Shown: positions 8,732 to 20,618 of the stretch, one piece after another
How the letters are laid out: each line of letters starts with the position of its first letter
How positions within the stretch are numbered: position 1 is the first letter of the stretch
NCBI GenBank assembly: GCA_029202845.1
Contig: CP119315.1
Span: 3,131,001 to 3,195,000 of the forward strand
DNA: 64,000 nt
Origin: Candidatus Sphingomonas colombiensis
GTDB taxonomy: Bacteria > Pseudomonadota > Alphaproteobacteria > Sphingomonadales > Sphingomonadaceae
Reading direction: 5' to 3'
The notes under the pieces: generated by a model
Told to the model about the DNA's origin: nothing
Seen by the model: only the letters and a program-made list of their open reading frames with translations
Database searches by the model: none
Program-made: the position numbers and the translations under genes

Positions 8732-10150
8732 ATGACCGCGTCAGACTCCCTTGCGCCGCTTACCGGCTCCGCCCCCACTACGGCGGGCGGGGAGTTTCGC
8801 GCGCTCTCGAAGCTCGCTGGGCCGTTGGTCGGCGCCAATCTGCTGCAAATGGCGGTGGCCGCGGTCGATGTGATCTTCGTCGCCCGGCTTGGCACGATCG
8901 AACTGGCCGCGGCAACGCTCGGCGTATTCCTGTTCAACGTGCTGATGTACGCCATGATCGGCCTGACAAGTGCCGCCGCGCCGCTGATCGCGGCAGAACT
9001 CGGCCGGCGGAAGCATGCGGTGCGCGAGGTGCGGCGCAGTTTCCGCATGGCGATGTGGGTCGGTGCGGCGGGCTGCGCGGTCGTCATGCTGATCCTCGCT
9101 CATGGCGAGACGCTGTTGCGGTTCGCGGATCAGGATCCGGAAGTGGCGCGACGTTCGGGCCATTTCCTCGACATCCTGTTGATCGCGATCGTGCCCGGCG
9201 TTGCGGCGGGCGTGATGCGCACCACAGCGGCCGCGCTCGGCCGGCCGGGCTGGGCGTTCGCGGTTACCGGCATGGCGTTGCTGCTGAGCATTGCCGCCAA
9301 TTGGTGCCTGGTTTTCGGCAACGCCGGCTTCCCGCGACTGGGGCTGGAAGGATCGGCGCTGGCCAGCGTCATCAGCCTCTCGGCGATGGCGATCGCCTAT
9401 TGGTTGATCCTGCACCTCGATCCGAGGCTCCGGCGTTATCGCCTGTTTGGGCGCTGGTGGCGTACCGAATGGTCACGCTTTCGGGAGATCGTTCGGCTGG
9501 GCCTGCCGATCGCGCTGACCTGGATGTTCGAGGGCGCGCTGTTTGGCGGCGCGTCGCTCCTGATGGGGTTGCTTGGGGTGGATCAGGTGGCGGCGCATGC
9601 CGTTGCGCTCAATATCGCCGCGATCGCCTTTCAGGTGCCTTTCGGCGTCTCTCAGGCGGCGACGATCCGCGTGGGCATGGCATTCGGCGCCGGCGATCCG
9701 CGCTGGATCGCGCTGGCGGGGAAGGTGGCGTTGATGCTTGGCATCGGCTTCATGGGCATCAGTGCGATTGCGATGTGGATCGCGCCGCGGCTGTTCGTCA
9801 GCGCCTATCTCGACGTCAGCGATCCCGCCAATGCGACGGTCGTAAGCCTTGCGGTGAGCTATCTCGCGGTGGCGGCGGTGTTCCAGCTCGTTGATGGTGC
9901 GCAGGCGGTTGCGGCGGGCATATTGCGCGGGCTCCAGGATACGCGGGTGCCGATGCTGGTGGCCCTGTTCGGCTATTGGGTCGTGGGCTTCGGCACGGCG
10001 ATCGCGCTTGGCTTCTGGACGCCACTTGCCGGGGTTGGTATCTGGATCGGGCTGGCTGCCGGGCTCCTCGCGGTATCGATCCTGCTTACGTGGCGGTGGA
10101 TCGCGCGTGAGCGATTGGGCCTGACCCGGGCACGAGCCACCGCGAGCTAG
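8732..10150 (+). CDS. MATE family multidrug efflux transporter
   Basis: The 472-residue polytopic inner-membrane protein has about 12 hydrophobic segments in two similar halves. It begins with a short polar N-terminus and then EFRALSKLAGPLVGANLLQMAVAAVDVIFVARLG, the typical opening of NorM/DinF-type MATE proteins. The second half opens with FREIVRLGLPIALTWMFEGALFGGASLLMGLLG. MATE pumps export cationic drugs or metabolites in exchange for Na+ or H+. The gene stands alone on the plus strand just upstream of groESL and ends before the groES promoter. The substrate cannot be inferred. Confidence 0.9.
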   Translation: MTASDSLAPLTGSAPTTAGGEFRALSKLAGPLVGANLLQMAVAAVDVIFVARLGTIELAAATLGVFLFNVLMYAMIGLTSAAAPLIAAELGRRKHAVREVRRSFRMAMWVGAAGCAVVMLILAHGETLLRFADQDPEVARRSGHFLDILLIAIVPGVAAGVMRTTAAALGRPGWAFAVTGMALLLSIAANWCLVFGNAGFPRLGLEGSALASVISLSAMAIAYWLILHLDPRLRRYRLFGRWWRTEWSRFREIVRLGLPIALTWMFEGALFGGASLLMGLLGVDQVAAHAVALNIAAIAFQVPFGVSQAATIRVGMAFGAGDPRWIALAGKVALMLGIGFMGISAIAMWIAPRLFVSAYLDVSDPANATVVSLAVSYLAVAAVFQLVDGAQAVAAGILRGLQDTRVPMLVALFGYWVVGFGTAIALGFWTPLAGVGIWIGLAAGLLAVSILLTWRWIARERLGLTRARATAS

Positions 10151-10177
10151 GCTTACAAAAATTTGGTGGTGTCGCCA

Positions 10178-10206
10178 TTGACGCTGCACGGGGGCGCCCA
10201 CATATG
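10178..10206 (+). promoter_or_regulatory. Sigma-70-type promoter of groESL
   Basis: TTGACG (10178-10183) and CATATG (10201-10206) are separated by 17 bases. This places the transcription start near 10213, immediately before the CIRCE operator, which is the usual HrcA-repressed arrangement. Confidence 0.65.
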
Positions 10207-10213
10207 CGGAGCG

Positions 10214-10240
10214 CTGGCACTCGACCCGTTCGAGTGCCAA
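10214..10240 (+). promoter_or_regulatory. CIRCE operator (HrcA binding site)
   Basis: CTGGCACTC and GAGTGCCAA are separated by exactly nine bases, close to the consensus TTAGCACTC-N9-GAGTGCTAA. The inverted repeat sits in the 5' leader of groES, 35 bases before its ATG. HrcA is known to repress groESL through this element in alphaproteobacteria, with derepression on heat shock. Confidence 0.92.
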
Positions 10241-10275
10241 CAATTTGTCACATTACCTTTAGAGAGGGTATAGCA

Positions 10276-10563
10276 ATGAGCTTTCGTCCGTTGCACGACC
10301 GCGTTCTCGTTCGCCGCATCGAGGCGGACGCGAAGACGGCCGGCGGGATCATCATCCCCGACACCGCCAAGGAAAAGCCGCAGGAAGGCGAGATCGTCTC
10401 CGTCGGCACTGGCGCTAAGGCCGAGGACGGCAAGGTCACGCCGCTGGACGTGAAGGCCGGCGATCGCATCCTGTTCGGCAAATGGTCGGGCACCGAGGTC
10501 AAGGTCGATGGCGAAGACCTGCTCATCATGAAGGAAAGCGACATCCTCGGCATCATCGGCTGA
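10276..10563 (+). CDS. groES: GroES co-chaperonin (Hsp10)
   Basis: The 95-residue product begins MSFRPLHDRVLVRRIE, contains the mobile loop region TAGGIIIPDTAKEKPQEG and ends ESDILGIIG; its length is standard for the family. The heptameric lid closes the GroEL chamber. The start at ATG 10276 is preceded by AGAGAGGG; an upstream frame extension would run through the CIRCE element and is not credible. It is the first gene of the groESL operon and is controlled by the CIRCE site just upstream. Confidence 0.97.
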   Translation: MSFRPLHDRVLVRRIEADAKTAGGIIIPDTAKEKPQEGEIVSVGTGAKAEDGKVTPLDVKAGDRILFGKWSGTEVKVDGEDLLIMKESDILGIIG

Positions 10564-10613
10564 GTTTGCCTTCCTCCATCTTCCACATCTGATCTTTTGA
10601 AAGGGTAGCCAAC

Positions 10614-12251
<1,638 letters not shown>

Positions 12252-12258
12252 TTTCCGG

Positions 12259-12282
12259 CCGGGGCAGCGAAAGCTGCCCCGG
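12259..12282 (+). terminator. GNRA-capped hairpin after groEL
   Basis: CCGGGGCAGC and GCTGCCCCGG form a perfect 10-bp stem around a GAAA tetraloop, starting 8 bases after the groEL stop. No U-tract follows, so it may stabilise the mRNA 3' end rather than terminate. Confidence 0.55.
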
Positions 12283-12377
12283 ACAGGAAATCAGAACGGC
12301 CGGCGGGTGGGCGCAGCCGACCCGACCGACGGCGCGGATTTGCTCCGCGCCGATACCGTTCCGACCCAAAAAAGATC

Positions 12378-12412
12378 AGGCCGGGGGCACATGCTCCCGG
12401 CCTTTCTTTTTA
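12378..12412 (+). terminator. Intrinsic terminator of groESL
   Basis: GGCCGGGGGC (12379-12388) pairs with GCTCCCGGCC (12393-12402) around a four-base loop and is followed by TTTCTTTTT. This is a classical rho-independent terminator about 130 bases after groEL. Confidence 0.88.
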
Positions 12413-12468
12413 TTCACACGTCCGCACCGGCTTGGCGCAAGGCGTCCATGCCCCTATCTGCCGCCGTC

Positions 12469-14264
<1,796 letters not shown>

Positions 14265-14268
<4 letters not shown>

Positions 14269-15116
14269 ATCGTTTTGCCGGTGCGCCCGGCGAGTTCGGT
14301 TACATATTGCCATGCAACGCGGCCCGATCGGCTACCGCGCCGCGTCGCCCATTGAACAGCCTCTGCCGCGTCGAACGGGAGATCATAGCGATCGGCATAA
14401 CCGCGCACGATCGCGAGATAGTGATCCTGATCGACGACGTGGAAGCCGATGCTCAACCCGAAGCGATCGGCGAGCGCGAGATGATCGTCGACCGAATCGC
14501 GTGGATTGATCGCGTTTTCCTGTTCGTGGATATCGCGCGGGATCAGGTGGCGGCGGTTCGAGGTGACCACCAGCCGCGCATTCGCCGGCCGTGCCTCCGC
14601 GCCGCCCTCCAGCAATGAGCGGAGCGCGCGAGAGTCTGCGGCCGCGTCAATGCCCAGATCATCGAGGAACAGGACGAAGGCCCGCGACACGTTAGCGATC
14701 GTACCGAACAACTCCGGCAAAGTATCGAGCCGATCGGCAGCGACCTCGATCAGCGCCAGCGCGCCGCCCTCCGCCTGGATCGCCGCGACGCTCGCTTTCA
14801 CCAGCGCGGATTTTCCGGTGCCGCGCGCGCCCCATAACAATACGTCCTGCGCGGCATGGCCGGCGGCGAGCCTTACAAGATTTTCGTGCAGCGATGCCTT
14901 TTGCGCGTCGATGCCCTGCAACAGGTCGATCGAGACGGGTGCGAAAGCGCGCGTCGCCACGAGCGTATGTTCGCGCCAGACATAGGCGGCATGTGCAAGC
15001 GGATCGGCGGATGCGGGTGGCGGCGGTGCGAGCCGTTCAAGCGCGGCGGCGATGCGGGCGAGGGTGGCTTCCATGCGATCGGCTACCGCAGCCGGGGTGC
15101 GCATGCCAAGGGTCAA
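14265..15116 (-). CDS. DUF815 family AAA+ ATPase
   Basis: The 283-residue product has Walker A GARGTGKS (residues 96-103), Walker B FVLFLDDLG, a sensor-1-like LVVTSNRRHL, and the family segment RDIHEQENAINPRDSVDDHLALADRFGLSIGF. DUF815 proteins are widespread in proteobacteria but poorly characterised, and are presumed to be remodelling or loader ATPases. The start overlaps the prsT stop by four bases, so it belongs to the prs operon. The 3' end overlaps the uup stop codon by four bases in the convergent direction. Confidence 0.82.
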
Positions 15117-17227
15117 TCAGTGCTGAGCGAACGGTCCAGCGCCAAAGCCTGATCGCGATCCGGAAATGTTCGGTCGCGCAACGCGAGCGCTATCGCCGCT
15201 CGTGCGTCTGAAGTGAAACCTGCTTCCGCAAGCGACTGTGCCAGGTGCCAGCGAATGTCAGCGCGGGCTGGCGCGAGCGAAATGGCTTTCCGCAAGAGCG
15301 GAAGCGCGCCGGCGGCGTCGCCGTTGCCGTAAATCGCCCAGCCATAAGCATCCGCCGCCGTCGCGTTCATCGGCGCGATCGCATAAGCGCGGCGCCCGTA
15401 GCGCAGAGCAGCCGTCGGGTCGTCTGCACCGGCATGAGCGTAAGCGAGTTGGGCGAGCAGCAGCGCGTCGCGTGCACCGATCGTCCGCGTCAGCCCCTCC
15501 AGCGTGGCAATCGCTGGCTCCCATCGTTGTGCGGATAGCTGAAGGTTCGCGAGCATTCGCCGCGAGGCGATATCCTCTGGGTTCTGCGCCCTGAACAGAG
15601 CCAACGCGCGCGCGCCATCCGTGATCTTGCCTGATTGCGCGGCAGCTTCGACCACACGAAGGAACACCGGCACGTCGAAGCGCAAATTCGCGGCATCGGC
15701 ATAAGCGTCGAAGGCTGGGGCGTAGCGGCCCGAGATCGACAAGGCGTCGCCCAACAGCAATTGCGCGGCAGGCGCGCCGGGAGAAACGGCCACGAGCGAA
15801 TGCGCGCGGCTGATCGCGCTTGTTCGATCACCGTCTTCCAGCATGCCGCGAACCAAGGTGACCATTGCGCTGGGATCGTTCGGCGCGTCGCTGGCTTGAT
15901 TGACGAGCACCGGAACGCTCGCGTCGCTTGCGAAGGGGGCGGGGCGGCCAAGATCCGGGCGCGACGCGCGATCGAGGAACCGCGCTGACCAGTCGCGTTC
16001 CCCGGTCGCTTCGAATGCTCGGCCGACCAGCGCAAGGATGTAGCTGTCGGCATCGTCGCGCAACGCGGCAGGGCGGAGCGCGTCGAGAGCGCCAGGCAAA
16101 TCGCCCGATCGTATCAGCGCCGCGCCGAGCAATCGGCGCGCGACGATGTTCATCGGCTGCCGCCCGACCAGTTCGCGCCAGCGCGCAACGGCTTGCTCAT
16201 AATCGCCGGCGGCATAAGAGAGCGCACCATCGAGCAGTACCACGCCGGGCACCCCGTCGATCGTGCCGCCAGTCTTGGCAAGCATCGCGCGGGCAAGCTC
16301 GATCCGCCCGGCGCGCGCCGCGAGCACCGCCTGAAGATAAAGCGCTTGCGGGCTGCCGGCGCGCGCGACGAGTGCGCGGCGCGTGGCTTCGAGCATTTCG
16401 CCATAGCGCCCAAGATCGCCGAGCGTTGCCGCATATTCGATTAGCGCCGGGTGATAATATGCATCTCGTGCAAGCGCCGCGCGGAACCACGGGAGCGCGG
16501 CGACAAGGCCGTAGCGGCCGCGTATGATCTCGCCACGAAGTGTCAGCGACGCGGGATCGTTGCGGGCGATCGCAACGGCGCGCTGAGCCGCCGCGTCCGC
16601 GCCGGCGACGTCGCCCGCGTCCAGACGAACGCGACCGAGGCTGGTCCAGGCCACGGCGTCATCCGGATGGGTCGCTAACAGTGCATGCAGCGCCTGCGTC
16701 GCGGCTTCCGGGTCGCCACTTGCCGCGAGTGCCCGTGCGTGGACGCGCTGCCCCTCGGCGTCGGCCGGGTTCCCAGCGGTTGCGCCTAAGGCACGATCCG
16801 TATCGCCCTGCCGGAGCCATGCGTCGGCGAGCAGCGGACGGACGATATCTCGCGCCACGCCAGCGCGCAGGGCTCGATTGAGCGCGCCTTCCGCCGGTTC
16901 GCCGTCACCAAGCGCCAGATCTGCGCGTGCGAGCAGCAGCAGCGCATCGGGCAGGCGGGGTGATACCGAAATCGCGGCCTCCGCGTGGCGACGGGCCGCG
17001 CTGTAGTTTCCGGCGGCGAGGGCGGTGGCGGCGGCTTTCGTTTCGACTTGCGGATCAGGCGCGGCTGCCTCGCGCGCGATGGCGACGATGCCGAAGACGA
17101 CCGCCGCGCTACCGATCGCCACCGTGACGAGCCGGACGAGGCGAGACCATGCCGACCGGCGCGTGCGATGTCGCCGCGATCGCCGTTTCATGCGTAGCAA
17201 TGGGTAGGTCGCCGGGTCTTCAATCAT
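15113..17227 (-). CDS. prsT: PrsT-like TPR protein of the PEP-CTERM system
   Basis: The 704-residue product has a very basic N-terminus (RRSRRHRTRR), then one transmembrane segment at about 32-50 and a long array of tetratricopeptide repeats to the C-terminus. Examples are ALAAGNYSAARRHAEAA and LPGALDALRPAALRDD. In the exosortase/PEP-CTERM system, PrsT is the TPR protein encoded beside PrsK and PrsR, and it is often predicted to be a lipoprotein. Here I see a signal anchor and no lipobox. It overlaps prsR by eight bases (ATGATTGA), which supports the ATG at 17227; an internal ATG at 17191 is the alternative. The family call comes mainly from context plus the repeat architecture. Confidence 0.75.
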   Translation of the reverse strand: MIEDPATYPLLRMKRRSRRHRTRRSAWSRLVRLVTVAIGSAAVVFGIVAIAREAAAPDPQVETKAAATALAAGNYSAARRHAEAAISVSPRLPDALLLLARADLALGDGEPAEGALNRALRAGVARDIVRPLLADAWLRQGDTDRALGATAGNPADAEGQRVHARALAASGDPEAATQALHALLATHPDDAVAWTSLGRVRLDAGDVAGADAAAQRAVAIARNDPASLTLRGEIIRGRYGLVAALPWFRAALARDAYYHPALIEYAATLGDLGRYGEMLEATRRALVARAGSPQALYLQAVLAARAGRIELARAMLAKTGGTIDGVPGVVLLDGALSYAAGDYEQAVARWRELVGRQPMNIVARRLLGAALIRSGDLPGALDALRPAALRDDADSYILALVGRAFEATGERDWSARFLDRASRPDLGRPAPFASDASVPVLVNQASDAPNDPSAMVTLVRGMLEDGDRTSAISRAHSLVAVSPGAPAAQLLLGDALSISGRYAPAFDAYADAANLRFDVPVFLRVVEAAAQSGKITDGARALALFRAQNPEDIASRRMLANLQLSAQRWEPAIATLEGLTRTIGARDALLLAQLAYAHAGADDPTAALRYGRRAYAIAPMNATAADAYGWAIYGNGDAAGALPLLRKAISLAPARADIRWHLAQSLAEAGFTSDARAAIALALRDRTFPDRDQALALDRSLSTD

Positions 17228-18566
17228 TCAGATTGTAGCCCTTGAGGAGATCGTAGAGCGTCGGGCGGCTGATCCCGAGCAGTCGCGCGGTGTTCGAGAT
17301 ATTGCCGTCCGCGCGGGCGAGCGCACGGCGGATCGCGGTGCGGTCCGCCGTCTCGCGGACGGCGCGCAGGTTGATCGGTGCGTCATCCGGCTCGGCGAGA
17401 TCGAGGTCGCCGGCGGTGACGAGCTTGCCGTCCGCCATGATTACCGCGCGCTTCACGCGGTTCTCGAGTTCTCGGACATTGCCGGGCCAGCCCCAGGCAT
17501 CGATCGCGGCGCGCGCGTCCGCTGCGAGGCCGGTCACCGCCGGGTTCATCGTCTTGGCGTATTTCGTGACGAAATGGCGCGCGAGCAGCGCTGCGTCGCC
17601 AACGCGCTCGGCGAGGGCGGGAATGCGGATGACGATTTCTGCGAGACGATAATAGAGATCCTCGCGGAAGCTGCCATCCGCCACCATCGCGTCGATATCG
17701 CGATGCGTGGCGCAGACGATGCGCGTATCGACCGTGATCGCGCGGCGCCCCCCGATGCGCTCGATCGTGCGTTCCTGAAGGAAACGCAGCAGCTTGACCT
17801 GAAGCGGCAGGGGAACGTCGCCGATTTCATCGAGGAACAGCGTGCCGCCATGGGCCTGTTCTATCTTGCCCTCGGTGGTTTTCACCGCGCCGGTGAAGGC
17901 ACCTTTTTCGTGCCCGAACAGCTCGCTTTCCAGCAGGGTTTCGGGGATTGCGGCGCAGTTGATCGCGACGAAGGCGCCGTCGCGGCGGGGCGACGCATCG
18001 TGCAGACCGCGGGCGAGCAGCTCCTTGCCGGTGCCGCTCGCGCCGAGCAGCATGACCGACACATCCGCCGGCGCGACGCGCTCGATCGTGCGGGTGACCT
18101 TGAGCATTTCGGGCGCGGCGGTGATCAGGCCGGCCATCGCCGCACCATTGACACTTGCCGCCAAGCGGCGATTTTCTGCTTCCAGTTCATGCACATGGAA
18201 GGCGCGGGCGACGATCAGGCCGAGCGCATCGATATCGATGGGCTTTTGATAGAAATCCCATGCCCCGTCGGCGATGGCGCGCAAGGCACTTTCGCGGGCA
18301 CCGTGACCCGATGCGACGATCACCTTTGTATCAGGTTTGAGCGCGAGAATCTCCATCAACGTGGCGAAGCCCTCGGCGGTGCCATCCGGGTCTGGCGGCA
18401 GCCCGAGATCGAGCGTCACCACCGCCGGCTCATGCAACCGGAACGCCTCCATCGCCGCCGGACGATCACCCGCGACGATCACTTCATAGCCCTCATAGGC
18501 CCAGCGCAACTGGCGCTGGAGACCAAGATCATCCTCGACAATCAACAGCTTGGGACGATCACTCAT
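17220..18566 (-). CDS. prsR: PrsR, sigma-54-dependent response regulator of the PEP-CTERM system
   Basis: The 448-residue NtrC-type protein has a receiver domain (acidic pocket E11-D12-D13, phosphorylation site D53, lysine K108), then an AAA+ domain with Walker A GASGTGKE (175-182), the sigma-54 contact loop GAFTGA (222-227) and LFLDEIGD. A Fis-type helix-turn-helix at about 410-440 (ISNTARLLGISRPTLYDLLK) completes it. It should activate sigma-54 promoters, in known systems those of PEP-CTERM and exopolysaccharide genes. Its ATG overlaps the prsK stop by four bases. Confidence 0.9.
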   Translation of the reverse strand: MSDRPKLLIVEDDLGLQRQLRWAYEGYEVIVAGDRPAAMEAFRLHEPAVVTLDLGLPPDPDGTAEGFATLMEILALKPDTKVIVASGHGARESALRAIADGAWDFYQKPIDIDALGLIVARAFHVHELEAENRRLAASVNGAAMAGLITAAPEMLKVTRTIERVAPADVSVMLLGASGTGKELLARGLHDASPRRDGAFVAINCAAIPETLLESELFGHEKGAFTGAVKTTEGKIEQAHGGTLFLDEIGDVPLPLQVKLLRFLQERTIERIGGRRAITVDTRIVCATHRDIDAMVADGSFREDLYYRLAEIVIRIPALAERVGDAALLARHFVTKYAKTMNPAVTGLAADARAAIDAWGWPGNVRELENRVKRAVIMADGKLVTAGDLDLAEPDDAPINLRAVRETADRTAIRRALARADGNISNTARLLGISRPTLYDLLKGYNLND

Positions 18567-20617
18567 GCTGCCTGCTCCAATTCGTCCGCCGCGCGCAACG
18601 TGACGCGGAAGCGCGTTCCTTCTCCCGGCCGGCTATCCACCGAGACCGTGCCGCCCATCGCCTCGGCAAGCTGGCGCGCCTCGAACGCGCCGAGGCCAAA
18701 CCCGCCCTCCTTGCTGGAGACGAAGGGCTTGAACAGCTGATCCCGCATGAAGGCGGGGGACATGCCGCAGCCGGCATCGATCACCTCGACCGCAACCTTC
18801 CGCGATTCCGGCAAAGCGACGATGTTGAGGGTTACGGGCACGCTCGCGGCGCTTGCCTCGATCGCGTTCTGGACGAGGTGGCCTAGCAATGTCTCCAGCC
18901 CGGCCGCATCCGCCACCGCCGCCGCATTCGCGATACCAGTCACGGCAACCGGATGCTGCGCCCGCCTGGCCGCCGCGATCCGCTCCGCTAGCGGATGCAA
19001 CGGCACCGCGCGCAACACCTCGCCGCGCCCGCCATGATGCTGTGACAGCCGCGCGAGCAGCTTGTTCATCCGCTGCGAGGAATCACGCAGCGTTTCCACC
19101 ATGTCGGCGCGGAAAGCGGGATTATCCGCATGACGCTCCGCGTTGCGGGCAAGGAGGGTTAGCTGGCTCACCAGATTTTTCAGATCATGCATGATGAAGG
19201 CGAAGCGGCGATTGAACTCATCGAAACGCCGCCCATCGGCCAGCGCATCGTGCGCGCGATCCTCCGCCAGATAGCTCGCGACCTGTCGCCCGGCGACGCC
19301 GAGCAAATCGAAATCCTCCCAGTCCAGCGCGCGATCGAGCGGTGGCCGCCCAAGCACGAGCGCGCCGGTGAGCTGATCGAAATGGACGAGCGGCACGATC
19401 GCCCACGCGTCCGCGCGCTCCAGCAGCCACGCCGGGGTGGCGCCTTGATCCGCCGCGATCGACGTGCCGGCGCGGACCGCATCCAGCTCGACGATGCGAT
19501 GCGTCGCCGCGAGGTGCGCATGGAGCGCGGCATTGGCATCGGCGGGCTCGCCGTCGTCGCCGGTCCAGTTCCATCCCGCGCCGCGCTCCAGCGCGCCATC
19601 ACGCGCGACGAGCAGCAGCCCGGCGGGTGAATCCGTCACGTCCGCCACCGCCTTCACCACCCGCACCGCGAGCGGCGCGGCACTGTCTCCGGGCGAGCCG
19701 AGCGTTTCGTTGAAACGCAGCCATTCGGCGCGATAATCATAGCGATGCGTGAAGAGATGCTTCGCGACCAGCACCTTGGCGGAGGCGCGCAGCCATGGCG
19801 TCGAGACGATGGTGAGTAGCGCGGCGGCGGTGCCGAAGACGAACACCGTCTGCGCCATCCGCGCGCGATCGCCGCCCACCTCCGCAAGGAAGCTCGCCGC
19901 CAGTCCGGTGATCGCGATATAGGCGCCGATCAGCAGCACGGAGAGCAGGCCGAAGGCGAGACGGCGCGAAACCTGAAGCGACCATTCGCCCTCGCGTTGC
20001 AGCGCCAGGCCGAACAACGGCGCAACCGCGACCATGCCGACCCCGCGTACCGCGCTCAGATCGCTCGCCCATTGCCGGTTCGTCCAATTGTTGACGAGCA
20101 ACAGCAGATCGAGCGCGAAGATCACCGCCAGCGCCAGCACCACGATGCGCACGTCGCCGCGCACGGTGGTCGCCTGTACGCGGTAAAGCAGCAGCAGCGC
20201 GGTGATCGCGCCCAGCATCCGCAACACCAGCCGCACCGGCGCGATGATGGTGGTCGCGTCATTCTGCCCGACCGCCGTTTCCGCGACCGCCAGCACGATC
20301 ACGACCGTGCCGACCAGCGCACAGGCGGCATAGACCGCGGCGAGCCCGCGATGGCTCACCTCGCGCGATTCCTGCCGCATCAGCGCGAACATGAACGCGA
20401 GCCATGCGAGCGTGCGTGCACCTTCGGTCAGCCGCGTGGCAACATCGGTCGATCCGATCCCCGCGACCGCCAGCGCCCAAAGCGCGGTCGCGCCGAGCGC
20501 GATTACCAGCGTGCTATGGGGCAGACCGCCGTGACGATGCCGCAACTGCCCGAGCGCGAGCGCGCCGAACAGCAGCGCGGCGAGCGCATAACTCCACAGG
20601 GTTATCGAGGCCGGCAT
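18563..20617 (-). CDS. prsK: PrsK, membrane histidine kinase of the PEP-CTERM system
   Basis: The product has 684 residues. The first 275 or so hold about eight to nine hydrophobic helices. Residues 300-450 resemble a GAF domain. The kinase core has phospho-acceptor H477 in FIMHDLKNLVSQL, N box HLVQNAIEAS, DAGCGMS and GGFGLGAFEARQLA. The HDLKN-type H box, the multi-helix N-terminus and the adjacent prsR and TIGR03013 sugar transferase match the PrsK family. It should phosphorylate PrsR in response to an unknown envelope signal. It starts one base after the sugar transferase stop. Confidence 0.88.
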   Translation of the reverse strand: MPASITLWSYALAALLFGALALGQLRHRHGGLPHSTLVIALGATALWALAVAGIGSTDVATRLTEGARTLAWLAFMFALMRQESREVSHRGLAAVYAACALVGTVVIVLAVAETAVGQNDATTIIAPVRLVLRMLGAITALLLLYRVQATTVRGDVRIVVLALAVIFALDLLLLVNNWTNRQWASDLSAVRGVGMVAVAPLFGLALQREGEWSLQVSRRLAFGLLSVLLIGAYIAITGLAASFLAEVGGDRARMAQTVFVFGTAAALLTIVSTPWLRASAKVLVAKHLFTHRYDYRAEWLRFNETLGSPGDSAAPLAVRVVKAVADVTDSPAGLLLVARDGALERGAGWNWTGDDGEPADANAALHAHLAATHRIVELDAVRAGTSIAADQGATPAWLLERADAWAIVPLVHFDQLTGALVLGRPPLDRALDWEDFDLLGVAGRQVASYLAEDRAHDALADGRRFDEFNRRFAFIMHDLKNLVSQLTLLARNAERHADNPAFRADMVETLRDSSQRMNKLLARLSQHHGGRGEVLRAVPLHPLAERIAAARRAQHPVAVTGIANAAAVADAAGLETLLGHLVQNAIEASAASVPVTLNIVALPESRKVAVEVIDAGCGMSPAFMRDQLFKPFVSSKEGGFGLGAFEARQLAEAMGGTVSVDSRPGEGTRFRVTLRAADELEQAA

Positions 20618-20618
20618 A

